The notes beneath the pieces were generated by a model. The model was not told the DNA's origin. It saw only the letters and a list, made by a program, of their open reading frames with translations, and made no database searches. Shown here piece after piece: positions 1 to 5,625 of a stretch of 6,705 nucleotides of DNA (its first letter is position 1; each line of letters starts with the position of its first letter). The DNA is from an uncultured Clostridia bacterium (GTDB lineage: Bacteria > Bacillota > Clostridia > Oscillospirales > CAG-272): the NCBI GenBank assembly GCA_947367285.1, contig CANBDB010000087.1:1-6705 (forward strand). The letters run 5' to 3'. The translations under genes and the position numbers were made by a program.

Positions 1-20
1 GTTTGCATAAATTTCTTTAT

Positions 21-100
21 GTAGGGGCGGCCATTGGCCGTCCGTTTGGGAGTGAAGTAACTTTTATTCGTAACGGGTCGTCGAGGACGTCGACCCCTAC
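21..100. repeat. Paired-palindrome (cruciform-type) repeat
   Basis: The outer ends form a 7-bp terminal inverted repeat, GTAGGGG (21-27) with CCCCTAC (94-100). Each arm also carries its own palindrome: CGGCCA-T-TGGCCG at 28-40, and an imperfect stem GGGTCG/CGACCC at 75-96 extended by an inner CG/CG around an AGGA loop. A third stem, CCGTT (42-46) with AACGG (72-76), closes the centre. The whole could fold as a multi-branched structure. There is no coding potential, no obvious target-site duplication, and no T tract that would make it a terminator. It resembles the short dispersed palindromic repeats common between genes in Clostridia; that family assignment is inference because only one copy is visible here. 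Confidence 0.7.
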
Positions 101-193
101 GGAGTAGGTGGGGAAGATGTCGTTTATGAGTAGCCGTTTTGGGAGGACTTGGGCCACATGAAAAGTTTTTGATGGGGTTTTACAAAAATCGGG

Positions 194-222
194 TTGACAA
201 TCTATTAAAATGTCTATATAAT
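194..222 (+). promoter_or_regulatory. Consensus sigma-A promoter of the cmk-plsC-ispH operon
   Basis: TTGACA (194-199) and TATAAT (217-222) are separated by exactly 17 bp, a perfect vegetative promoter. Transcription should start near 229-231, leaving a leader of about 30 nt before the ATG at 260. The leader is too short for a riboswitch. The upstream stretch around 164-186 is T- and A-rich and could help as an UP element. Confidence 0.88.
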
Positions 223-259
223 AATATTAAATTAAAATGGCGGATTATGGTGAAATGAT

Positions 260-1519
260 ATGAATGGAACGAAAACAGTGGCTTCCGTGATAGTAATTGG
301 CGGCGGTGCGGCAGGAATGATGGCGGCAACCGTGGCGGCGAGAAACGGCGCGGACGTTATACTCTTTGAAAAGAATGAAAAGATGGGCAGAAAGCTCCGC
401 ATCACAGGTAAGGGTCGCTGTAACGTGACCAACGACTGTGACAAAAACGAGTTTTTGTCAAACGTTGCAACAAACTCCAAGTTCCTTTTCGCCGCAATTT
501 CACGATTTTCCACCGCCGACACCAAGGAATTTTTCGAGGAATGCGGAGTGCCCCTCAAGGTTGAGCGAGGCAAGAGAGTTTTCCCCGTATCCGACAAGGC
601 GCAGGACGTTGTTTCCGCCATGGAAAACGCGTGTGTCAGCTCGGGTGTTAGCATTATAAACAAGAAGGTTGAAGGAATTATCGTTGAAAACGGAAAGGCA
701 GTTGGCGTAATTGCCGACGGCGAGAGATACACCGCAAAAAGCGTTATCGTTTGCACGGGCGGTGCTTCCTACCCGAGAACCGGCTCAAGCGGTGACGGAT
801 ATAGATTTGCCAAAAGAGCAGGGCACACTATAGTACCCATCAGACCTTCTCTCGTACCCCTCGTTGCCGAGGGCAAGCTATGTGCGCACCTGCAGGGACT
901 TTCACTCAAAAACATTGGTTTCAAGGTCAAGGATATGGCAAGCGGCAAGGTGGTTTACGAGGACTTTGGTGAGATGATGTTCACGCATTTCGGTCTCACG
1001 GGCCCCGTAGTCCTCTCCGCGAGTGCGCATCTCTACGATATTGAGAGCGGAAAATACGTTGCGTGCATTGATATGAAGCCCGCACTTGATTTTAAGACTC
1101 TTGACACGAGAATTTTGTCGGATTTTGCCGAGTTTATCAACAAGGATTTCATCAATTCCCTTGACGCACTTCTTCCGCAAAAAATGATACCCGTAATCAT
1201 TGGAATGTCGGGCATTGACGGAAGAAAAAAGGTGAATTCCATTACCAAGGAAGAAAGAGAGAAGCTTGTTTCTCTCATCAAAAATATAGAGATTCCGCTT
1301 TCGGGCTTCCGCCCCATTGACGAGGCGATAATTACAAAGGGCGGAGTCAGTGTTACCGAGGTCAGCCCCAAAACTATGGAGTCGAAGCTCGTTTCGGGCC
1401 TCTATTTTGCCGGTGAGGTTCTCGATCTCGACGCCTATACGGGCGGATTTAACCTCCAAATTGCATTTTCCACCGCAACTCTTGCGGGTGAGAATGCCGC
1501 GTGGAGCAGCTTTGAATAA
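260..1519 (+). CDS. HI0933/YhiN (BaiN-like) family FAD-dependent oxidoreductase
   Basis: This 419-residue flavoprotein belongs to the HI0933/YhiN family, a normal length for it. The N-terminal Rossmann motif GGGAAG (residues 14-19) binds the FAD ADP moiety. It is followed by the family signature KLRITGKGRCNVTN (45-58). A TGGASYPRTGSSGDG block lies in the middle, and the C-terminal GLYFAGEVLDLDAYTGGFNLQ segment is the second FAD-contacting region. The protein is soluble, with no signal peptide. The one named relative, BaiN of Clostridium scindens, was reported as a bile-acid dehydrogenation-pathway reductase, but most family members have no known substrate. No bile-acid gene is visible here, so the bile-acid role should not be transferred. 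The start follows a weak GGTGA (249-253) and lies about 30 nt after the predicted transcription start. It is the first gene of the operon and precedes cmk by 32 nt, an arrangement I recall as frequent in Clostridia. Family confidence is high; function is unknown. Confidence 0.93.
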   Translation: MNGTKTVASVIVIGGGAAGMMAATVAARNGADVILFEKNEKMGRKLRITGKGRCNVTNDCDKNEFLSNVATNSKFLFAAISRFSTADTKEFFEECGVPLKVERGKRVFPVSDKAQDVVSAMENACVSSGVSIINKKVEGIIVENGKAVGVIADGERYTAKSVIVCTGGASYPRTGSSGDGYRFAKRAGHTIVPIRPSLVPLVAEGKLCAHLQGLSLKNIGFKVKDMASGKVVYEDFGEMMFTHFGLTGPVVLSASAHLYDIESGKYVACIDMKPALDFKTLDTRILSDFAEFINKDFINSLDALLPQKMIPVIIGMSGIDGRKKVNSITKEEREKLVSLIKNIEIPLSGFRPIDEAIITKGGVSVTEVSPKTMESKLVSGLYFAGEVLDLDAYTGGFNLQIAFSTATLAGENAAWSSFE

Positions 1520-1551
1520 TTTTCATTAACATAGAAGGAAAGGTCATTAAG

Positions 1552-2214
1552 ATGATTAGAATTGCTATTGACGGCCCCAGCGGATCGGGAAAAAGCACGC
1601 TTGCAAAGGCAGTTGCTCGTGAGCTTGGAATAATTTACGTTGATACGGGCGCATTGTACAGAACTGTTGGATACTACGTATATTCAAATGGAATTGACCC
1701 TCAATGTGAGGATGCAATTGCCAAGGTTTTGCCCGAGATCAATATTGAGCTCAAATATGAAGGCGAGACCCAAAGAGTTATTCTCAACGGCGAGGATCTT
1801 GGCGACAAGATCAGAATGCCAGAGATGTCCATGTACGCCTCCGCCGTATCCTCAAAGCCCGTGGTAAGAGCATTTTTGCTTGAGATGCAAAAATCCCTTG
1901 CGAGAGCACATAGCGTGGTTATGGACGGCCGTGATATCGGTACGGTCATCATTCCCGACGCGGATCTTAAAATTTTCCTTACCGCAAGCAACGAAACTCG
2001 CGCTATGAGAAGAACACTCGAGCTTCAGGAAAAGGGCGTTGACGCAAAATACGAGGACGTACTCGCGGATATGATCGAGCGCGACAAAAACGACAAGAAT
2101 AGAAATATCGCACCTGCAGTTCCTGCGGATGATGCTATAATTTTTGACAACTCCGTTATGACCGTTGAGGAAAGTGTTAAAGAAATAGTGAGGTTATTAA
2201 ATGAGCGAAAATAA
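1552..2214 (+). CDS. cmk: Cytidylate kinase
   Basis: Phosphorylates CMP and dCMP to the diphosphates with ATP in the cytoplasm, feeding nucleotide and CDP-diacylglycerol synthesis. The 220-residue length is typical. Visible motifs are the P-loop GPSGSGKST (8-16), the early YVDTGALYR segment (29-37), the NMP-binding region with IR.PE.S..AS..SS.P.VR (87-106), and DGRDIGT (125-131), which contacts the nucleotide base and phosphate. A LID/ERD.ND..R segment lies near the C-terminus. The start is supported by a GA-rich ribosome binding site (AAGGAAAGGT, 1535-1544) about 8 nt upstream. The last codons overlap the start of the following acyltransferase gene by 14 nt, which predicts translational coupling. 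The P-loop and the early D-T-G motif look intact. I see nothing abnormal in the gene. Confidence 0.97.
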   Translation: MIRIAIDGPSGSGKSTLAKAVARELGIIYVDTGALYRTVGYYVYSNGIDPQCEDAIAKVLPEINIELKYEGETQRVILNGEDLGDKIRMPEMSMYASAVSSKPVVRAFLLEMQKSLARAHSVVMDGRDIGTVIIPDADLKIFLTASNETRAMRRTLELQEKGVDAKYEDVLADMIERDKNDKNRNIAPAVPADDAIIFDNSVMTVEESVKEIVRLLNERK

Positions 2215-2866
2215 TAAAGAAAACGTAAGCTTTGAAAAAGAGAAAAAGACTTATACCTTCTTTTACGGTATTCTCTCAGGTCTTTTTATGAAGCTCTATA
2301 GAGTTAGAGTTATCAATCCTAACAACGAGCCCATGGATCAGCATTTTATCGTGGCATCCAACCACACGGGCGCGGCTGACGGAATTATCATTTGCGCGGC
2401 AATGAAAAATCAAATTAGATTTATGGGCAAGAAGGAGCTTTTCAAGGTTCCCGTTGTAGGTTCATTCTTGCGCGCAATCGGATGCTATCCCGTTGATAGA
2501 AAGAAGAGCGATATTGCGGCTCTTAAGAACACAATCAACCTCCTCAAGGACGAGGACTGCGTGGGCATTTTCCCCCAGGGAACAAGAAAGCCCAGAGTTG
2601 ACCCCTCCACAACCGAGGTTAAGAACGGTGTAGGACTTATTGCCGCAAGAAGCGGCGCGGACGTTCTTCCCGTTGCGATCAAGTCAAAATCCGGTAAGAC
2701 CAGCTTGTTCAAAAAGAACTATCTTATTATTGGCGAGCTTATAAAGAACGAAGAGTTCGATTTTGAAAATAACAAGGGAAGCGAAGGTCACCAAAAGGTA
2801 TCGGATCGCATTTTTGCGGAAATTTGCAAGCTTTGGACTGAAACGGATATAACAAATGCCAAATAA
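2201..2866 (+). CDS. plsC: 1-acyl-sn-glycerol-3-phosphate acyltransferase (PlsC family)
   Basis: Probably transfers an acyl chain to lysophosphatidic acid at the inner membrane face, giving phosphatidic acid for phospholipid synthesis. At 221 residues it is a normal short Firmicute PlsC. All four family blocks are visible: catalytic HTGAAD (55-60, the HX4D motif), GCYPVDRK (94-101), FPQGTR (124-129) and VLPVAIK (155-161). Block III has Gln where many homologues have Glu (FPEGTR), a substitution I believe is also common in Firmicutes. The N-terminus has a moderately hydrophobic FFYGILSGLFMKLY patch (20-33) that could anchor it to the membrane. The ATG lies inside the end of cmk and is preceded by GAGGT (2190-2194) six bases upstream. 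Its own end overlaps ispH by 11 nt. The exact acyl acceptor cannot be read from sequence; another lysophospholipid acyltransferase role is possible. Confidence 0.92.
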   Translation: MSENNKENVSFEKEKKTYTFFYGILSGLFMKLYRVRVINPNNEPMDQHFIVASNHTGAADGIIICAAMKNQIRFMGKKELFKVPVVGSFLRAIGCYPVDRKKSDIAALKNTINLLKDEDCVGIFPQGTRKPRVDPSTTEVKNGVGLIAARSGADVLPVAIKSKSGKTSLFKKNYLIIGELIKNEEFDFENNKGSEGHQKVSDRIFAEICKLWTETDITNAK

Positions 2867-4880
2867 AATTACGGTAGCTCCGCACGCGGGGTTTTGCTTT
2901 GGTGTAACTCGTGCTACCGAGGCGCTTGAGGCTCGACTTGTGGAGTCGAGGACGGGCGAGAAAATATACACACTCGGTGACCTTATCCACAATGACGGCT
3001 ACAATGCGGCCTTGAGAGAGAAGGGTGTCATTACCGTAACCGAAGCGGATATCGAGCACATTTGCGAGGTGGCAAATGAAGAGTCACCTGCGATAGTGTT
3101 CATCCGTGCTCACGGTGTTACGGTGGAGACCGAAAAAAAGCTTTTGGAGTGCAAGAAAAGCAATCCCTATTTTGACTACTGCGACCTCACCTGCCCGTTT
3201 GTGAAAAAGCTGCAGGAGGTGGCAAGGGATAATAGCACAGAGGACTCATTTTTTGCTCTTCTCGGCTGTGCGGAGCACCCCGAGGTTGTGGGTGTAATGA
3301 GCCATGCCGAGGGCGATAAAAGGGTGTTTGCAGGCGCCGAGGAGCTTGAACAATTTCTCACGGATGGGCATTTATCAAAAATGCACAAAAAAACACTAAA
3401 TTTGGCCGCTCAAACCACCCAAAATTTGTCAGAGTGGAGAAAAAGTATAGAAATTGTAAAAAGATACTGTACAAATTCGAATTTTTTTGATACAATATGT
3501 AATGTTACGGAAATTCGTCAAATCGAGGCAAAAAACCTCGCCAAAAACTCCGATTTTATGGTAGTCGTAGGCGGAAAAAACAGCTCCAACACGGCGAAAT
3601 TATATAAAATTTGTAAGGACGAATGTGAGGCGACTGTGTGGGTCGAAGACGCACGCGAGCTTGATGGGAAATTTCCGACAAATAATAAAATAGGTATCGT
3701 GGCAGGAGCGTCGACGCCAAAGCGCGATATCGAGGAGGTATTTTTAATCATGAGCGAAATGACAGAAAATTTTGCAGAATTGCTCGAACAATCACTTAAA
3801 ACTTTAAATACAGGAGATACAGTAACCGGATACGTAACACACGTTACCGATGCAGAGCTTCAGCTTGACCTCGGCGCAAAAGTTACAGGCATTATCAAAG
3901 CCGAGCAGATTACAGATGATGCATCCGCGCGTCTTACAAAGATGTTCAACGTTGGCGATGCAGTTGAAGCATTCGTTATCCGCGTAAGCGATATCGAAGG
4001 CGTTGCTGAGCTTTCCAAGAAGCGCACTGACTCTGATAGAAACTGGAAGAATATCGTTGCTCTTAAGGATAGCGGCGAGGTTGTTTCCGGTAAGGTACTT
4101 AAGGCAGTTGCAGGCGGTCTCACAGTAAACGTTGATTCCGTAAACGTATTCGTTCCCGCTTCTCAGTCCGGCGTTGCTAAGGACGGCGATCTTACAGCTC
4201 TCGTTGGTGAGACAGTTGATCTTAAGATCATCGAAATCAAGGAGCAGGGTAAGAGAGCTATCGGTTCTATCAAGGTAGTTCTTAACGCACTCAGACGTGC
4301 AAGAACTGAAGAGTTCTGGAACACAATCGAAGAGGGCAAGCAGTACACAGGTACAGTACGTTCTCTCACATCCTACGGTGCATTTGTAGACCTTGGCGGT
4401 GTTGACGGTATGGTTCACGTAAGCGAGCTTTCTTGGAGACCCGTTAAGCATCCTTCCGCAGTTGTTTCCGTTGGCGACGAGATCACAGTTTTCGTTAAGT
4501 CCTTCGATAAGGAAACAAAGAGAATTTCTCTTGGCTACAAGACAGACGATACAAACCCCTGGTTGCTCTTCACAAACACATATAATGTTGGTGACGTTGT
4601 ATCCGTTAAGATTGTTAATATGATGCCCTTCGGTGCATTTGCTGAGATTATGGACGGCGTTGACGGTCTTATCCACATCTCCAAGATCGCTAACAAGAGA
4701 ATCGGCAAGCCTGCTGACGTTCTTGAGCTCGGTCAGGTTGTTGACGCTAAGATTATCGAGATCGACAACGAAAAGCAGAAGATCAGCCTTTCCATCCGCG
4801 ACCTTCTCGTTGAAGAAGAGGAAGTTGCCCCCGAAGCTCCTGTTGAAGAAACAGTTGAAGAAACAGTTGACGCTGAATAA
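2856..4880 (+). CDS. ispH: Bifunctional IspH (HMBPP reductase) - ribosomal protein S1 fusion
   Basis: One 674-codon frame joins two proteins. Residues 1 to about 298 are IspH (LytB), the [4Fe-4S] enzyme that reduces HMBPP to IPP and DMAPP, the last MEP-pathway step. The cluster cysteines are C14 (GFCFGV), C113 (DLTCPF) and C215 (DTICNVT). Substrate-site residues are also present: H45, H86 (RAHGV), H141 and E143 (HPE), T187-T188, the SSN triplet at 243-245, and GASTP (284-288). Residues from about 318 on carry four S1 RNA-binding repeats, at about 320-387, 407-474, 494-560 and 579-647. The third and fourth are the most canonical (YGAFVDLGGVDGMVHVSEL; FGAFAEIMDGVDGLIHISK). The tail is acidic and Glu/Val-rich. 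Such fusions are known in Clostridia. The start overlaps plsC by 11 nt with only a weak GGAT site, suggesting coupling. There is no stop or frameshift at the junction, but codon usage changes there and an internal ribosome binding site is present (separate entry). It is the last gene of the operon. Confidence 0.95.
   Translation: MPNKITVAPHAGFCFGVTRATEALEARLVESRTGEKIYTLGDLIHNDGYNAALREKGVITVTEADIEHICEVANEESPAIVFIRAHGVTVETEKKLLECKKSNPYFDYCDLTCPFVKKLQEVARDNSTEDSFFALLGCAEHPEVVGVMSHAEGDKRVFAGAEELEQFLTDGHLSKMHKKTLNLAAQTTQNLSEWRKSIEIVKRYCTNSNFFDTICNVTEIRQIEAKNLAKNSDFMVVVGGKNSSNTAKLYKICKDECEATVWVEDARELDGKFPTNNKIGIVAGASTPKRDIEEVFLIMSEMTENFAELLEQSLKTLNTGDTVTGYVTHVTDAELQLDLGAKVTGIIKAEQITDDASARLTKMFNVGDAVEAFVIRVSDIEGVAELSKKRTDSDRNWKNIVALKDSGEVVSGKVLKAVAGGLTVNVDSVNVFVPASQSGVAKDGDLTALVGETVDLKIIEIKEQGKRAIGSIKVVLNALRRARTEEFWNTIEEGKQYTGTVRSLTSYGAFVDLGGVDGMVHVSELSWRPVKHPSAVVSVGDEITVFVKSFDKETKRISLGYKTDDTNPWLLFTNTYNVGDVVSVKIVNMMPFGAFAEIMDGVDGLIHISKIANKRIGKPADVLELGQVVDAKIIEIDNEKQKISLSIRDLLVEEEEVAPEAPVEETVEETVDAE
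3733..3752 (+). promoter_or_regulatory. Candidate internal ribosome binding site and start codon for free S1
   Basis: AGGAGGT (3733-3739), a full-strength Shine-Dalgarno sequence, is followed after 10 nt by an ATG (3750-3752) in the IspH-S1 frame. That ATG is residue 299 of the fusion, exactly where IspH homology ends, and the encoded MSEMTENFAELLEQSLKTL looks like a free S1 N-terminus. Initiation here would give a 376-residue four-repeat S1. The caution is that AGGAGGT falls in codons for a Glu-Glu-Val that fits an ordinary IspH C-terminus, so it may be partly fortuitous. The spacing is slightly longer than ideal. Confidence 0.5.
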
Positions 4881-4891
4881 TTGAATTTTTT

Positions 4892-4929
4892 AAGGGCTTC
4901 TTATTTGGGAAGCCCTTGAGTTTTGATTT
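4892..4929 (+). terminator. Rho-independent terminator of the ispH-S1 operon
   Basis: A perfect 9-bp stem, AAGGGCTTC (4892-4900) with GAAGCCCTT (4909-4917), encloses an 8-nt loop and is followed by GAG and a T-rich tract TTTTGATTT (4921-4929). It begins 11 nt after the stop codon of the fusion gene. The T tract is also the outer end of the large inverted repeat described below. Confidence 0.88.
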
Positions 4930-5023
4930 ATCAGGAAGTTAGATTACTGCGGATTGCCACTTTTTGAAAAAAGTGGCGCAAAAACTTTTTGTCGCGCTTC
5001 GCAATTAGATTTCGCGCAAATTG
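4921..5023 (+). repeat. Left arm of the large inverted repeat
   Basis: The inner 75 nt (4949-5023) match the right arm at 73/75. The outer 28 nt (4921-4948) match at 22/28, with the terminal 11 nt TTTTGATTTAT identical. The arm contains its own hairpin, GCCACTTTTT (4956-4965) with AAAAAGTGGC (4968-4977), and the AT-rich palindrome CAAAAACTTTTTG just after it. Its first bases double as the T tract of the operon terminator. Confidence 0.9.
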
Positions 5024-5040
5024 TGTTGCGGAGCAACACA
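5022..5040. repeat. Short hairpin at the inner edge of the left arm
   Basis: TGTGTTGC (5022-5029) pairs perfectly with GCAACACA (5033-5040) around a GGA loop. There is no T tract on either side, so a terminator is unlikely. The right arm has no matching hairpin at the mirror position. Confidence 0.6.
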
Positions 5041-5118
5041 TAACGTTTTTCTCCCTTGTCGAAAAACTGTAATTTGCTATTCTTAAATGTAGCCATATCG
5101 TGCGCTGTCTAACTTAAG

Positions 5119-5160
5119 CCTCCCTTCGACAGGGAGGTGCCGAGGAACGAGGCGGAGGGA
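5119..5160. repeat. CCTCCCT/AGGGAGG palindromic repeat
   Basis: CCTCCCT (5119-5125) pairs with AGGGAGG (5131-5137) around a TCGAC loop. It is followed by GTGCCGAGG...GAGGCGGAGGGAG. The pattern of a GCCTCCCT palindrome, a variable middle and a GGAGGGAG end resembles dispersed intergenic repeats seen in gut Clostridia genomes. Only one copy is in this window, so the family assignment is from recall and is tentative. Confidence 0.5.
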
Positions 5161-5223
5161 GTTCCCCCTTACAAAAGGACGTAACTTTTACTTCAAAAGG
5201 TCACGAGTAATCGTTTATAGATC

Positions 5224-5239
5224 CCTCTGCAAGCAGAGG
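5224..5239. repeat. CCTCTGC/GCAGAGG hairpin
   Basis: A perfect 7-bp inverted repeat (5224-5230 with 5233-5239) separated by AA, followed by TTTTA. The T run is short. It could act as a weak terminator reading rightwards, but no transcript would be expected to need it here. Confidence 0.45.
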
Positions 5240-5272
5240 TTTTACTCGACTCGCAAGGCTCTCTCGCAAAAC

Positions 5273-5292
5273 TTCGCTCCGCTCAGGATGAC
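5273..5292 (+). repeat. Dispersed-type repeat fragment TTCGCTCCGCTC...GATGAC
   Basis: The core (5273-5292) has a divergent inverted partner at about 5418-5441, which read on the - strand gives TCGCTCC-A-CTCCCTCCAGAATGAC. Both share TCGCTCC, CTC and an ATGAC end. Such words are familiar from intergenic repeats of Clostridia, which supports a mosaic origin for this spacer. The alignment needs a gap, so homology is plausible rather than certain. Confidence 0.4.
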
Positions 5293-5362
5293 TCCTTACC
5301 CTTACCGCAAAATTGAACCAAAACCGTGACGATACGGCTATAATTCACATTAGCAAATTATA

Positions 5363-5398
5363 GATTTTCTTTGCGCCTGTTAAAATGCAAAGAAAATC
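5363..5398. repeat. 12-bp perfect hairpin
   Basis: GATTTTCTTTGC (5363-5374) pairs perfectly with GCAAAGAAAATC (5387-5398) around a 12-nt loop. It lies immediately inside the nested repeat on the right side, where the left side has a shorter stem GTTTTTC/GAAAAAC (5045-5067). There is no T tract of terminator type. Confidence 0.65.
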
Positions 5399-5463
5399 AT
5401 CTTGTTCCGCACGGTTTGTCATTCTGGAGGGAGTGGAGCGACCGATAGAATCTCGGTGCGAAA

Positions 5464-5566
5464 CAATTTGCGCGGAATCTGATTGCGAAGCGCGACAAAA
5501 AGTTTTTGCGCCACTTTTTTCAAAAAGTGGCAATCCGCACCAATCTATCTCCCCTATAAATCAAAA
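5464..5566 (-). repeat. Right arm of the large inverted repeat
   Basis: Inverted copy of 4921-5023. In the 75-nt core (5464-5538) the only two differences place G here opposite T in the left arm, so a + strand RNA would pair throughout the core using two G-U wobbles. The arm ends in ATAAATCAAAA (5556-5566), the mirror of the left end. Confidence 0.9.
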
Positions 5567-5580
5567 TTTGAATTTTTTGG

Positions 5581-5613
5581 GAACAAAAATCCCGACGGCG
5601 CGCCGTCGGGATT
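5581..5613 (-). terminator. Rho-independent terminator of fba
   Basis: Positions 5588-5613 are a perfect 26-bp palindrome (two 13-bp halves meeting at GCGC), very GC-rich in the middle. On the - strand it is followed by TTTTTGTT (5589 down to 5582). It starts 13 nt after the fba stop codon. On the + strand the same stem is followed by GATTTTG, so it may also weakly stop transcription entering fba from the left. Confidence 0.9.
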
Positions 5614-5625
5614 GATTTTGTTGAA

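Larger units (their letters stand above)
5067..5363. repeat. Nested inverted repeat pair (5067-5101 / 5329-5363)
   Basis: Two 35-nt segments are inverted copies matching at 28/35 without gaps. The strongest blocks are TAATTTGCTA near the outer end and TAGCC.TATCGT near the inner end. They sit inside the 103-nt arms, at unequal distances from them (43 nt on the left, 100 nt on the right). The structure is therefore two concentric inverted repeats, with extra material inserted or lost on one side. Confidence 0.65.
4921..5566. repeat. 646-bp intergenic inverted-repeat structure (non-coding, MITE-like)
   Basis: This fills most of the 745-bp gap between the convergent ispH-S1 and fba genes. Its outer arms (4921-5023 and 5464-5566) are inverted copies 103 nt long that align without gaps at 95/103 positions. 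Inside lie a second, weaker inverted repeat (5067-5101 with 5329-5363) and several hairpins of dispersed-repeat type. No frame here encodes a recognisable protein, and no transposase or RNA gene is visible. It could be a non-autonomous mobile element, a pile-up of palindromic repeats inserted into one another, or an unrecognised structured RNA. The sequence shows the symmetry; its origin is inference. Confidence 0.8.

Noticed and set aside
902..1459. 185-codon - strand open frame opposite the flavoprotein gene
   Set aside because: The + strand protein has clear family motifs throughout this stretch, and the antisense product shows no domain.
260..1519. Assignment of the flavoprotein as the bile-acid enzyme BaiN
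   Set aside because: Family membership is clear, but the family is broad and almost universal in Clostridia, and no bai gene neighbours are present.
3468..3496. Possible internal promoter in ispH (TGTACA, 17 bp, TACAAT)
   Set aside because: The -35 matches only 4/6 and the region is generally AT-rich. It would usefully feed S1, but it is not strong enough to call without transcript data.
3804..4676. 290-codon open frame on the - strand opposite S1
   Set aside because: It is a shadow of the biased codon usage of S1. Its product is Cys/Asn-rich without any recognisable motif, and the S1 reading of the same DNA is certain.
4949..5538. CRISPR array or tRNA/rRNA gene in the spacer
   Set aside because: There are no regularly spaced direct repeats, only inverted ones, and no cloverleaf or rRNA-like sequence was found.
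5345..5615. Two small open frames (62 and 76 codons) in the inverted-repeat spacer
   Set aside because: They run through the repeat arm and hairpins, and I saw no recognisable domain in either product. They look like repeat-derived chance frames.
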